Assembly: GCA_016718565.1 (NCBI GenBank)
Contig: JADKCZ010000006.1
Coordinates: 1-19,429, forward strand
Direction: 5' to 3'
DNA length: 19,429 nucleotides
DNA from: Anaeromyxobacter sp.
Lineage (GTDB): Bacteria; Myxococcota; Myxococcia; Myxococcales; Anaeromyxobacteraceae
The notes below the pieces were generated by a model, which saw nothing but the letters and a program-made list of their open reading frames with translations, had not been told where the DNA came from and did no database searches. A program made the translations under genes and the position numbers. Every line of letters begins with the position of its first letter. Position 1 is the first letter of the stretch. Shown here piece by piece: positions 10,927 through 18,458 of this stretch.

Positions 10927-11086
10927 AGTGGGCGTCCAAGCTGCGCATCGTGGCCGACTACTCCTGGGTTCCTGCGCCAGCAGAAGAAGTGGTGGCGCCC
11001 ATCGTCCTCTTCCTGCTGCTCGGCGCGCTCATCGTGCTGACGCAGGGGAGCGCGCTGGCCCCCTTCATCTACGCGCCGTTCCTTGA
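10918..11086 (+). CDS. DUF5989-family single-helix membrane protein (frame-broken)
   Basis: This very short gene (about 55 residues) matches the DUF5989 pattern: a basic aromatic stretch followed by one long hydrophobic helix. Bases 10935-10965 read KLRIVADYSW. Dropping one G at about 10968-10970 yields FLRQQKKWW, and after another shift APIVLFLLLGALIVLTQGSALAPFIY follows as the helix and its conserved end. A TGA at 11084-11086 is reached by one further base change of frame and would overlap the TTG start of the next gene. The start is near the ATG at 10918 but blurred by an indel. Its role is unknown. It regularly accompanies SxtJ and carbamoyltransferase genes, so it is probably a membrane partner. 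It is easy to miss because of its size. Confidence 0.66.
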
Positions 11087-13130
11087 GGCCGGGACTGGAG
11101 CGCGCGCTTCGCCTCGCAGGGCGAGGCCGCGGGGGCCCCTCGGGCGCGCGGCTCTGGCCTTCCGGCTCCTCACCAGCCTGCTGGTCCCGGCGCTGCTCTT
11201 CGGCCTGCTGGAGGGGGGGCTGCGCCTGTTCGGGGTGGGCTTCCCGGCCGGCTTCACCGTGCCCTGCCTGGTGGAGGGGCGCGCCGCCGCCTGCGACAAC
11301 CCCGACTTCGCCCGCCGCTTCTTCCCGGCCGGGCTGGCCCGCAGCGCCACCCCGTTCGCCGTGACGCTGGAGAAGGGGCCGCGCACCTTCCGCGTGGTGG
11401 TGCTGGGCGAGTCGGCGGCGCAGGGCGATCCGGCGCCGCCCTACGGGTTCGGCCGGCACCGGGAGGTGCTGCTCTCGGCCGAGCGGCCCGGGCTGCAGGT
11501 GGAGGTGGTGAACGCCGGGGTGGTGGCCATCAACTCGCACGTCCTCCGGGTCATCGCCGAGGACGCGGTGGCCCTCTCTCCCGACCTGGTGGTGGTCTAC
11601 GCCGGCAACAACGAGGTGGTGGGCCCGTTCGGCCCCGGCACGGCGCTGACCTCGGGCCAGCCGGGGCTGGCCGCCATCCGCGCCTCGGTGGCCCTCGGCG
11701 CCACCCGGCTCGGGCAGGTGGCGGCCCGGGCCCTGCGCCGAGCAGGCCAGGACCAGCCGGCGGCCTGGAGGGGGATGGAGCTCTTCCTGGAGCGGCAGGT
11801 GCCGGCCGACTCGCCGGCGCTGGAGGGTGTCTACCGGGCCTTCCGCCAGAACCTGGCCGACGTGCTGGCCACGGCGCGCGGGGCGGGCGCGCGGGTGGTG
11901 GTCACCACCCTGCCGGCGCGGCTGGTGGGCTGCGCCCCCTTCGGCTCGGCCCACCGGGCCGGCCTCACGCCCGCCGAGCTTGCGGCCTTCGACGCCGCGG
12001 TGGCGCTGGGCGACGCGGCGGCGGCGGCGGGGCGCGCCGAGCAGGCCCGGCCGCGCTGGCTCGAGGCCGAGGCGCTCGACCCGGCCACGCGGCGCTGCAG
12101 TACCGGCTGGGCCGGCTGGCGCTGGCGCGGGCGACGGGCCGAGGCCCGCACCCGGCTGGAGCGGGCCCGGGACCTCGACACGCTGCGCTTCCGGGCCGAC
12201 GGCCGGGAGGAGACCATCCCGAGCGAGGTGGCTGCCGAGGCCGGGCCGGGCGTGACCTCGGTGAATTGGCGCGGCGGCGGTGGGGCCGGCGGCCCGGCCG
12301 GGCTGGCTGGCGGCGAGGTGCTCGGGGAGCACGCGCACCTCGCCCCGACGGCGCCTGGCCCCCGGCGAAGGCGCTCCTGCCAGCCGCCCCGGCGGCGGTG
12401 CCGGCGGCGCCTGGCGGTGGCAGCTGGCTCACCGGCGCGCCCCCGTCTCGCTCGACGAGGGCACGGTCCTCGGCCTGCCTGGCGCTCACCGGGTTCGACC
12501 GGTCCCGGGCGGCGAGGAGGCGTCGACCGGCTCTCCCGCGCCCCCTTCACCGGCCAGCTCGACCACGCCGAGCACCTGGCCGAGGTGACCCGGGTGCGCG
12601 ATCTCGGCGCCGCCGAGCCCTTCGAGGTGACCGAGGCCAGCTACCGCGCGGCGCTGGCGGTGCGGCCGGACGACCCCTGGCTCCACCTGGCCCGCGGGGT
12701 CCTGCTCGACGACCACGACGCCTTCCTGGCGCGGGGCGGCCGCGACGACGGGCGGGCGGTGGCCTCCTACCGGGCGGCGCTGCAGCGCCTGCCCAGGCTC
12801 GCCGAGGCCCGCTTGCGCCTGGCCGAGGCGCTCCTGCGGCTGGGCCGGGCGGACGAGGCGGCGGCGGAGTGCCGGGTGCTCCTGGCGGTGCGGCCGGGCC
12901 ACGCCGCGGCCGGGCGGATGCTGGTGCAGGCGCTGACGGCGGCCGGGCGCGCCGAGGAGGCGGAGGCCGCCCGGCGCCGGGTCGGGCGGGAGGCGGACGC
13001 CGGGGTGCTCGAGCCGGAGCGCCGGGGGCTGAGGCGCCGGCGGCGCGGTGAGGCGGGCCGGGCCGCCGCGACGTTGGCGCACCTGCCCCGGCTGGAGTAT
13101 GAAACCGAGCTCTCCGCGAGGCTCCCGTGA
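11083..13130 (+). CDS. Membrane-anchored SGNH/GDSL hydrolase with C-terminal TPR repeats (frame-broken)
   Basis: The likely start is TTG 11083 (LRPGLERALRLAGRG), overlapping the DUF5989 stop as TTGA. After a frame change near 11150 a membrane segment follows, FRLLTSLLVPALLFGLLEGG. The hydrolase domain has block I VVVLGESAAQGDPAP (Ser codon 11412-11414, a GES variant of GDS). It then has NAGVVAINSHVLR, and block III VVVYAGNNEVVGPFG (about 11593-11638). The block V His is recognisable near 12330 as GEHAHLAP. Such enzymes deacylate esters on glycans or other substrates. From about 12620 to 13125 helical repeats read SYRAALAVRPDDPWLHLARG, SYRAALQRLPRLAEARLRLA and LLRLGRADEAAAECRVLLAV, which are TPR-like. 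The segment 12090-12560 needs several frame corrections. The stop TGA 13128-13130 overlaps hisD by GTGA. The restored length is about 680 residues. Active site and substrate are inferred by family. Confidence 0.78.
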
Positions 13131-14621
13131 AGACCTCACCACCACCGCCCCCGACTTCCCTGCGGCCTGGGCCGCCCTCTGCGCGCGGCCTGACGAGGAC
13201 GAGGCGCCGGTCCGCCAGGCCGCCGCCTGGGTGGTGGCCGACGTCCGCGCCCGCGGCGACGCCGCCCTGCTGGAGTACACCGTCCGCTGGGACGGCTGGA
13301 GGCAGCCCACCTCGGCCGCCGCCCTGCTGCTCGGGCCGAGGGATTCCGCGGCCGCCCGGAGGGCGCTGCCGGCCGCCGGCCGCCGGGCGCTCACGCTGGC
13401 CGCCGACCGGGTGCGCGCCTTCCACGCGCGCGAGCGCGACGCCGAGGTGCCCGCCTTCACCGATTCGCTGGGCGCCCGCCTGGCGCAGGTGGTCCGGCCG
13501 CTGGCCCGGGTCGGCCTCTACGTGCCGGGCGGCACGGCCCGCTACCCGTCGTCGGTGCTGATGACCGCCATCCCGGCCAAGGTGGGCGGGGTGAAGGAGG
13601 CGGTGGTCACCACCCCGGCGCTGAAGGGCTCGGGCGAGGTGGACGCCCGGACGCTGGTTGCCTGCCACGTCTCCAGGGTGTCGTCGCTGGTGAAGGTGGG
13701 CGGGCGCAGGCGGTGGCGGCGCTGGCCTACGGTACGCCGACGGTACCGGCGGTGGACAAGATCTGCGGGCTGGGCAACGCCTACGCGGCGGCGGCCAAGC
13801 GGCTGGTCTTCGGGCAGGTGGACATCGACATGATCGCCGGCCCCAGCGAGATCCTGGTTTTGGCTGACGCCCGCGCCGACGCCGCCCTGGTGGCCAGCGA
13901 CCTCCTGGCCCAGGCCGAGCACGACGTGCGGGCGGTGGCGGTGCTGGTGACCTGCTCGGCCCGGCTGGCCAGGAAGGTGGAGGCCGAGGTGGCCCGCCAG
14001 CTCGAGACGCTGCCGCGCCGCGAGATCGCGGCCCGCTCCATCGAGGAGCGCGGGGCGCTGGTGGTGACGCACGGCATGGCCGAGGCGGTGCGGCTGGCCG
14101 ACCAGTGGGCCCCGGAGCACCTGGCGCTGCACGTCGACTCGCCGCGCCGGCTGGTGCCGCGCTCTTCCCGCGCCGGCGCCATCTTTCGGGCGGCCTCCCC
14201 GGACGCCGGAGGGCGGTGGGCGATTTACCTGGCCGGCCCCAGCCACGTCCTGCCCACGGCCGGCACCGCCCGCTTCGCCTCGCCGCTCTCGGTGCCACCT
14301 TCCGCCGCCGCATGAGCGTGCTCGAGCTCACCCGCGGGCGTTGAGCGCGGGCGGCGCTGGCGTGCAGGCGCTGGCCGGCGCCGAGGGGCTGGAGGGGCAC
14401 TGGCGGGCGGTGCGGCTCAGGGTCGAACAGGCGGGGCCGGGGTCGGGGTCGAGGTCGGGGTCGAGGTCGAGGTCGGGGTCGGGGTCGGGGTCGAGGTCGG
14501 GGTCGAGGTCGGGGTCGGGGTCGAGGTCGGGGTCGAGGTCGGGGTCGGGTCGAGGTCGCCCCTCGACTCCGGGCCTGCGGCCCTCCGCTCGGGACGAACG
14601 GGTAGGACGGGAGCGCGATGA
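13127..14621 (+). CDS. hisD: Histidinol dehydrogenase with low-complexity C-terminal tail (frame-broken)
   Basis: HisD catalyses the last two steps of histidine synthesis, L-histidinol to L-histidine with two NAD. GTG 13127 overlaps the previous stop. A shift a few bases later gives DLTTTAPDFPAAWAAL. Clear HisD motifs follow: VGLYVPGGTARYPSSVLMTA (about 13509-13568), DKICGLGNAYAAAAKRLVFG, IDMIAGPSEILVLAD, QAEHD (zinc/active-site Gln and His, about 13912), and APEHLALHV (about 14108). GDYLAGPSHVLPTAGTARFA comes next after removing one T near 14224. One frame stops at 14342-14344 after SVLELTRGR. The neighbouring frame continues with VQALAGAEGLEGHWRAVRLR, the usual HisD C-terminus, so that stop is probably an error. 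The frame then runs through the GRGGTC hexamer repeat. Restoring one G lost at 14547-14551 ends it at TGA 14619-14621, overlapping the hisB ATG. This gives about 498 residues versus the usual 430. Confidence 0.85.
14439..14557 (+). repeat. Hexanucleotide tandem repeat (GGGGTC/GAGGTC) near the 3' end of hisD
   Basis: Eighteen consecutive 6-base units of GGGGTC or GAGGTC run from 14439 to 14546. A 5-base unit (GGGTC, one G missing) and a final GAGGTC end at 14557. The two unit types are mixed irregularly, with GGGG units more common. In the hisD frame each unit encodes Gly-Ser or Arg-Ser shifted by one base. The complement would encode Asp-Pro/Asp-Leu repeats, but no gene on that strand is supported. 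This is not a CRISPR, since it has no spacers. Confidence 0.93.
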
Positions 14622-15233
14622 AGACGGCACGGCAGACGGCGAAGAAGGCAGGCAAGCCCACCCAGAAGCCCGGCCGGGGCCGGATCTCCCGCCGGACCAA
14701 GGAGACCGACATCACGCTGGCCCTGACCTGGGGGGCGGGGGGGCCGCCAGCCAGACCGGGCTGCCCTTCTTCGACCACATGCTCTCGCAGATCGCCCGGC
14801 ACGGCGGCATGGGGCTGGCCGAGGGCGGGGGGCGACCTGGAGGTGGACGCCCACCACACCGTGGAAGACGTGGGCATCGCCTTCGGCGAGGCGCTGCAGG
14901 TGGCCCTGGGCGACAAGGTCGGCCTGGCTCCGCTGGACCACGCCGTGGTGCCGCTCGACGAGGCGCTGGTGGAGACGGTGGTGGACCTCTCCGGCCGGCC
15001 GCACCTCACCTTCAACGCCCCGCTGGTAAAGCGGCAAGAAGTTCATCGGCGCCACGACGTGGACCTGACGCAGGACTTCTTCCAGGCGCTGGTGAACCAC
15101 GCCCGCATCTGCGTGCACGTCAACGGCGCTTACGGGCGGCAACCTGCACCGTGGTGGAGGCTTTCCGGCGGTGGCCCGCCCTGCGGGCTGCGCTGGTGCG
15201 GCGGAGCGCTGCCGTCCCACCAAGGTGTTGTGA
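14618..15233 (+). CDS. hisB: Imidazoleglycerol-phosphate dehydratase (frame-broken)
   Basis: HisB dehydrates imidazole glycerol phosphate to imidazole acetol phosphate with bound manganese. ATG 14618 overlaps the restored hisD stop (ATGA). A basic leader of about 22 residues (KTARQTAKKAGKPTQKPGRG) precedes the domain, which starts ISRRTKETDITL. Family motifs are GLPFFDHMLSQIARHGG (about 14758-14808, in a shifted frame), then VDAHHTVEDVGIAFGEAL (HHxxED metal site, about 14845-14895). PLDEALVETVVDLSGRPHLTF follows, then DLTQDFFQALVNHARICVHV. The C-terminus needs shifts to restore YGRNLH, VVEA and a final STKVL-like end at TGA 15231-15233. It is the monofunctional form, about 200 residues, with no histidinol-phosphatase domain. 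At least four indels are present. The Lys/Arg-rich leader is longer than usual, and an internal start cannot be excluded. Confidence 0.86.
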
Positions 15234-15261
15234 CCCGAGCCCCCAGGGGCCGCCCGGCACC

Positions 15262-15854
15262 GTGGCGCTGGTGGACTACGGCGCCGGCAACCTGCGCTCG
15301 GTGGAGAACGCCCTGCGCGAGGTGGGCGCCGAGGTGGTGGTGACGCACGACTCCGGCGGTGGTGCGGCGCGCCGACCGGTGGTGGTGCCGGGCCAGGGGG
15401 CCATGCCGGCCTGCGCCGACGCCATGCGCAGGAGCGGCGTGGAGGCGGCGCTGCGGGAGGCCATCGACCGCGGCGCGCCGGTCCTGGGCATCTGCGTGGG
15501 GCTGCAGATCCTCTTCGAGGCCGGCGAGGAGGCCGGCGGCGCCCGCGGGTTGGGGCTCATCCCCTGGCACCATCCGCCGGCTGCCTGGCGGTGAAGCTGC
15601 CGCACATCGGCTGGTCGCCGGTGCGCGCCGCCGGCCCGCTCCACCCGCGCCTTCGCCCCCGCTCGACGGCGTACGTCTACTTCGCCCACAGCTACGCCGC
15701 GCCGGCCGAGGCCCCCGGCGTGAGGTTGCTGCTGAGCACGGCGTGCCGTACTGCGCCGGCCTGGCGCGCGGCAACCTGTTCGCGGCGGCAGTTCCACCCG
15801 GAGAAGAGCCAGCAGGTCGGGCTGGCCTTCCTGCGCCGCTTCGTGGAGGTCTAG
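15262..15854 (+). CDS. hisH: Imidazole glycerol phosphate synthase glutaminase subunit (frame-broken)
   Basis: HisH releases ammonia from glutamine and feeds it to HisF. The likely start is GTG 15262, 28 bases after hisB, giving VALVDYGAGNLRSVENALRE. After a short out-of-frame stretch near 15350-15380 it reads VVVPGQGAMPACADAMRRSG. The nucleophile Cys sits in GICVGLQILFEAGE (about 15487-15528). A shift near 15565-15590 leads to KLPHIGWSPV. The second half of the triad is visible as YVYFAHSYAAP and QFHPEKSQQVGLAFLRRF, the latter with His and Glu. TAG 15852-15854 ends it. The restored length of about 197 residues is normal for HisH. It abuts hisA with no gap. HisF lies one gene downstream, the usual his order. 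Confidence 0.86.
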
Positions 15855-16598
15855 GTGCTTCATCCCGGCGATCGATCTGATGGGCGGCGAGGTGGTGCGC
15901 CTGGAGAAGGGCGACTTCGCCACCAGGAAGGTCTACTCGCGCCACCCCGGCCGAGCAGGCCGCCGAGTTCCTGGCTTCGCCGCGCCACCCGGCTGCACGT
16001 GGTGGACCTGGACGGCGCCAGGAGCCGGCCGGCCGATCAACCTGGACACGGTGCGGGACATCTGCGCGGTGCAGGGGCTGAGATCGAGCTGACGGCGGGC
16101 TGCGGTCGCTGGCCGACGTGGAGCGCGTGCTGGCCCTGGGGGTGCGCTACGCCGTCCTCGGCACCGCCGCGGTGGAGCGGCTCGACCTGGTGCGCCAGGC
16201 CTGCCAGCGCTTCCCCGGCCAGGTGGTCTGCGGCATCGACGCCCGCAACGGCGAGGTGAAGGTGGCCGGCTGGCTGGAGGGCCCCGGGCTCAAGGCGGCC
16301 GAGGTGGCGCGCCGGGTCAAGGAGGTCGGGGTGCGCTGGTGGAGTACACCGACGTGGCCCGCGACGGCATGTTCACGGGGTGGACGCCGCCGGCGCGGCC
16401 GCGCTGCAGGCCGAGGCCGGCTGCCGGTGGTGGCCTCGGGCGGCGTGGCCAGCCTGGACGACGTGACGGCCTGCCTGGCCGCCGGGGTGGCCGGTCTCAT
16501 CGTGGGCAAGGCGCTCTCCAGGAGGGCGCTTCACCTGGCCGCCGCGGTGGCGCTTCTGACACCGCGCGGCGCCGCCGCCGGCCCCCCGCCCCGCCTGA
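15855..16598 (+). CDS. hisA: ProFAR isomerase (HisA) (frame-broken)
   Basis: HisA is a TIM barrel performing the Amadori isomerisation of ProFAR to PRFAR. GTG 15855 directly follows the hisH stop. One base later in frame comes FIPAIDLMGGEVVRLEKGDF, with the catalytic Asp in AIDLM. In order follow LHVVDLDGA, GRPINLDTVRDICAVQG, DVERVLALGVRYAVLGTAAV, CGIDARNGEVKVAGW, and YTDVARDGMFTG (second catalytic Asp, about 16345-16380). VVASGGVASLDDVTACLAAG and GLIVGKAL come last. Frame changes are needed near 15860, 15950, 16015, 16080, 16340 and 16400. The 3' end is uncertain: an Ala/Pro-rich stretch follows GKAL, and a TGA at 16596-16598 is a plausible stop. A TGA at 16557 in another frame is the alternative. 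hisF begins about 28 bases later. Confidence 0.84.
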
Positions 16599-16626
16599 CG
16601 CGGCCGCCGCCAACGGAGCCCCCCCC

Positions 16627-17390
16627 ATGCCCGGCCAAGCGCATCATCCCCTGCCTCGACGTGAAGAACGGCCGCGTCGTCAGGGCGTCAACTTCCAGAA
16701 CCTGCGCGACGCCGGCGACCCGGTGGAGCGGCGGCCGCTACTGACGCGTAGGGGGGCGACGAGGTCACCTACCCTCGACATCGCCGCCACCCTGGAGAAC
16801 CGCGGCACCCCTGCTCGACCCTGGTGACCCGCACCGCGGCAGGTCTTCGCCCCGCCTCGCGGTGGGCGGGGGCGTCCGCAGCGAGCAGGACCCCCCGGGC
16901 CCTGCTGCACGCCGAAGGCCGACAAGGTGAGCGTCAACTCCTCGGCGGTGAAGGACCCCGGGCTGGTGGACTGGAGACTCGGCCATCATGGGGCCCAGGC
17001 GCTGGTGGTGGCGGTGATCGTGAAGCGGCGCCCCAGGGCGGAGGGGCGGCCGCAGAGTCAGGGAGGTCCACGTGGCCGGCGGCTCCCGGGCCACCGGCCT
17101 GGAGGGGCTGGGCTGGTGCCGCGAGGTGGCGGCGCGCGGGGACGCGAGCCTTGCCTCGATGGACCGCGACGGGACCCAGGCCGGCTACGACCTCGAGCTG
17201 GTGGAGCGGGTCTGCGGGTCGGTCAACACCCGGATATCGCCCCGGCGGGGTCGGGTCGCGGAGCACCTGGCCGAGGGCTCCGCTTCGCCGACGCGGCCCT
17301 GGCGGCCTCCATCTTCCACGACGGCAAGCACCCGTGGGCGAGGCCAAGGCCTTCCTCCGGGCCCGCGGCATCGAGGTGAGGCCACAGCGC
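16627..17390 (+). CDS. hisF: Imidazole glycerol phosphate synthase cyclase subunit (frame-broken)
   Basis: HisF closes the imidazole ring using ammonia from HisH. ATG 16627 starts it, and after one shift it reads AKRIIPCLDVKNGRVV, with the first catalytic Asp in CLDVK. Then come GVNFQNLRDAGDPVE, LDIAATLENRGT, LAVGGGVRS, DKVSVNSSAVKDPGLVD, and HHGAQALVVA. VHVAGGSRATGLEGL and SMDRDGTQAGYDLELVERVCGSVN follow. The C-terminus reads FADAALAASIFHDGKH and FLRARGIEVRP. The stop is blurred, and the gene ends between about 17377 and 17400. The second catalytic Asp, expected as AIDVKR, reads AVIVKR here (about 17010-17027). Given the indel density I treat this as probable sequence error. The length of about 250 residues is normal. 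Confidence 0.84.
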
Positions 17391-17435
17391 GAACGACAGG
17401 ACCCAGGCCGCCGGCGACGACCTCCGGACGACCGG

Positions 17436-17766
17436 GTGCGCGCCACCTCGGTGCTGGACCTGGTGAAGTTCGACGACCGCGGCCTGGTGCCGGTGATCGC
17501 CCAGAGGCGGACGGCACGATGCTCAGCCGGCCTGGGCCAACCGGGCGGCCCTGCAGGAGACCCTGGCCACCGGGCGCGGCACCACTGCGGTCGCGCAGCC
17601 GCCAGGCGCTCTGGCGCAAGGCGACACCTCCGGCCACCTGCCAGGTGAAGGTCTCCCGGGTGGCGGTGGACTGCGATGGAGACGCCGTGCTCCACCCTGG
17701 CCAGACGGCCCCAACTGCCGCTCACCCGGGGCGCGGCAGTTAAGCTTCTCCTCCCAGGAGATCCAG
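17436..17766 (+). CDS. hisI: Phosphoribosyl-AMP cyclohydrolase (frame-broken; possibly fused to hisE)
   Basis: HisI opens the adenine ring of phosphoribosyl-AMP and needs zinc and magnesium. The N-terminus LDLVKFDDRGLVPVIAQ starts at about 17454. GTG 17436 or 17451 would serve as start, and an earlier start near 17390 is possible. Motifs continue through shifted frames as WANRAALQETLATGRG, SRSRQALWRKGD, VDCDGDAV (metal-binding Cys/Asp, about 17667-17692), GPNC, and a blurred GARS-CFSS. The last conserved Cys is broken by an indel at 17738-17745. An apparent TAA at 17741-17743 falls inside that break. In the hisE frame no stop separates this C-terminus from the hisE ATG, so a fused HisIE is possible. 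A separate protein of about 110 residues is equally consistent. Confidence 0.78.
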
Positions 17767-18110
17767 ATGGCCGACGAGCGCTTCCTCGCCCAGCTCTGGA
17801 GCACCATCGAGGCCCGCCGGGCCGACCCGGCGGCGGCGAGCTACACCCGCCGTTAACGGCCGGCCGTAAGGCCGCCGCAAGGTGATCGAGGAGGCCCACC
17901 GGGAGGTGCCGGAGACAACGCAGGGGCTGCTGGCCGGCCTGGCACCCGACTGACCTGGTGCTGGAGGCGGCCGGATCTCGTCTACCACCTGTTGGCAGGC
18001 TGGCCTCCGCGGGGGTCACGCCGACCGAGGTCTACGATAAGGTGCTGGAGAAGCGCCACGCCCCCGCCCACCCGGCGGAACCCCTTGACAAGGTAACGAA
18101 AAATTCCTAA
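17767..18110 (+). CDS. hisE: Phosphoribosyl-ATP pyrophosphohydrolase (frame-broken)
   Basis: HisE hydrolyses phosphoribosyl-ATP to phosphoribosyl-AMP, the second step of the pathway. ATG 17767 has a good ribosome-binding site, AGGAG at 17756-17760, 6 bases upstream. The N-terminus MADERFLAQLWSTIEARR is followed in shifted frames by AASYT, RPKAARKVIEEA, DLVYHLL and SAGVTPTEVYDKVLEKRHAP, all typical of the MazG-like helical HisE fold. The reading continues to TAA 18108-18110, giving a slightly extended tail (PAHPAEPLDKVTKNS). The length of about 110 residues fits. At least four indels are present, including one producing a false TAA near 17855. It is the last his gene here. The terminator hairpin begins 24 bases later. 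Confidence 0.82.
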
Positions 18111-18113
18111 GAG
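18085..18113 (+). promoter_or_regulatory. Candidate sigma-70 promoter for rpsU-yqeY-dnaG, overlapping the hisE end
   Basis: A perfect -35 hexamer TTGACA (18085-18090) is followed after 17 bases by TAAGAG (18108-18113), which matches only three of six -10 positions. The local AT-rich patch AACGAAAAATTCCTAA is unusual in this window. The terminator-like hairpin lies downstream of it, so it would work only with read-through or as a regulated leader. Confidence 0.35.
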
Positions 18114-18133
18114 GCCCGTTCCATAGGGCGGAG

Positions 18134-18167
18134 AAGCCGGGTGCCCAAGGCGTCCGGCTTTGCTTTT
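18134..18167 (+). terminator. Rho-independent terminator at the end of the his operon, or leader attenuator of rpsU
   Basis: A 12-bp stem, AAGCCGGGTGCC / GGCGTCCGGCTT with two internal G-U pairs, closes on a 3-base loop (CAA). It is followed by TGCTTTT. This is the best intrinsic-terminator shape in the window. It sits between hisE (stop 18110) and rpsU (start 18238). Confidence 0.75.
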
Positions 18168-18237
18168 CGTGGCGACCCGACGACCCAGGCTTTCCGCAGC
18201 GGCGAGCTTAACCAGGCCTGAGAGGCCAGAGGACAGA

Positions 18238-18433
18238 ATGACCGGAGGCGCTTGGCGGGAAGGCGAGTCCTTCGAGAACGCCATGGCGCTTCAAGAAGCA
18301 GTGCGAGAAGGCGGCATCCTCTCCGGGAGATCCGCAAGCGCGAGCACTACGAGAAGCCCAGCGTGTGAAGCGGAAGAAGAAGGCCCTGGCCGCCAAGAAG
18401 CGCGCGCTCAAGAAGAACCGCAAGACGCACTAG
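18238..18433 (+). CDS. rpsU: Small ribosomal subunit protein bS21 (frame-broken)
   Basis: bS21 is a small, very basic 30S protein that helps initiation. ATG 18238 is preceded by CCAGAGGAC as a ribosome-binding site. The product reads MTGG, then REGESFENAM, then after shifts FKKQCEKA-like, GILS, RKREHYEKP, SVKRKKKALAAKKRALKKNRKTH and TAG 18431-18433. The Lys/Arg-rich C-terminus is diagnostic. The length of about 64 residues is normal. At least three indels break the frame (near 18250, 18290 and 18330). It is the first gene of the macromolecular-synthesis operon, followed 25 bases later by the YqeY-domain gene. A small 5-bp hairpin (GGCCT GAG AGGCC, 18215-18227) sits just before the ribosome-binding site. 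Confidence 0.88.
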
Positions 18434-18458
18434 GTCGCGCTCCGCCCTCAGGACCCTC

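Noticed and set aside
14439..14557. CRISPR-like array
   Set aside because: The repeats are 6 bases, contiguous and without spacers, and no cas genes are present.
12547..15015. Long minus-strand open frame with an Asp-Pro-Asp-Leu repeat opposite hisD and hisB
   Set aside because: The acidic repeat is only the complement of the hexamer array. The rest is low-complexity Pro/Arg/Ala sequence antisense to clear his genes.
16557..16598. Early hisA stop at TGA 16557-16559
   Set aside because: It is possible but lies out of the frame that carries GKAL and the following Ala/Pro-rich stretch. TGA 16596-16598 was preferred, with low certainty.
18111..18237. tRNA or small RNA gene between hisE and rpsU
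   Set aside because: No cloverleaf or conserved tRNA T-arm is present. The structure is explained by the terminator hairpin and a short 5-bp hairpin.
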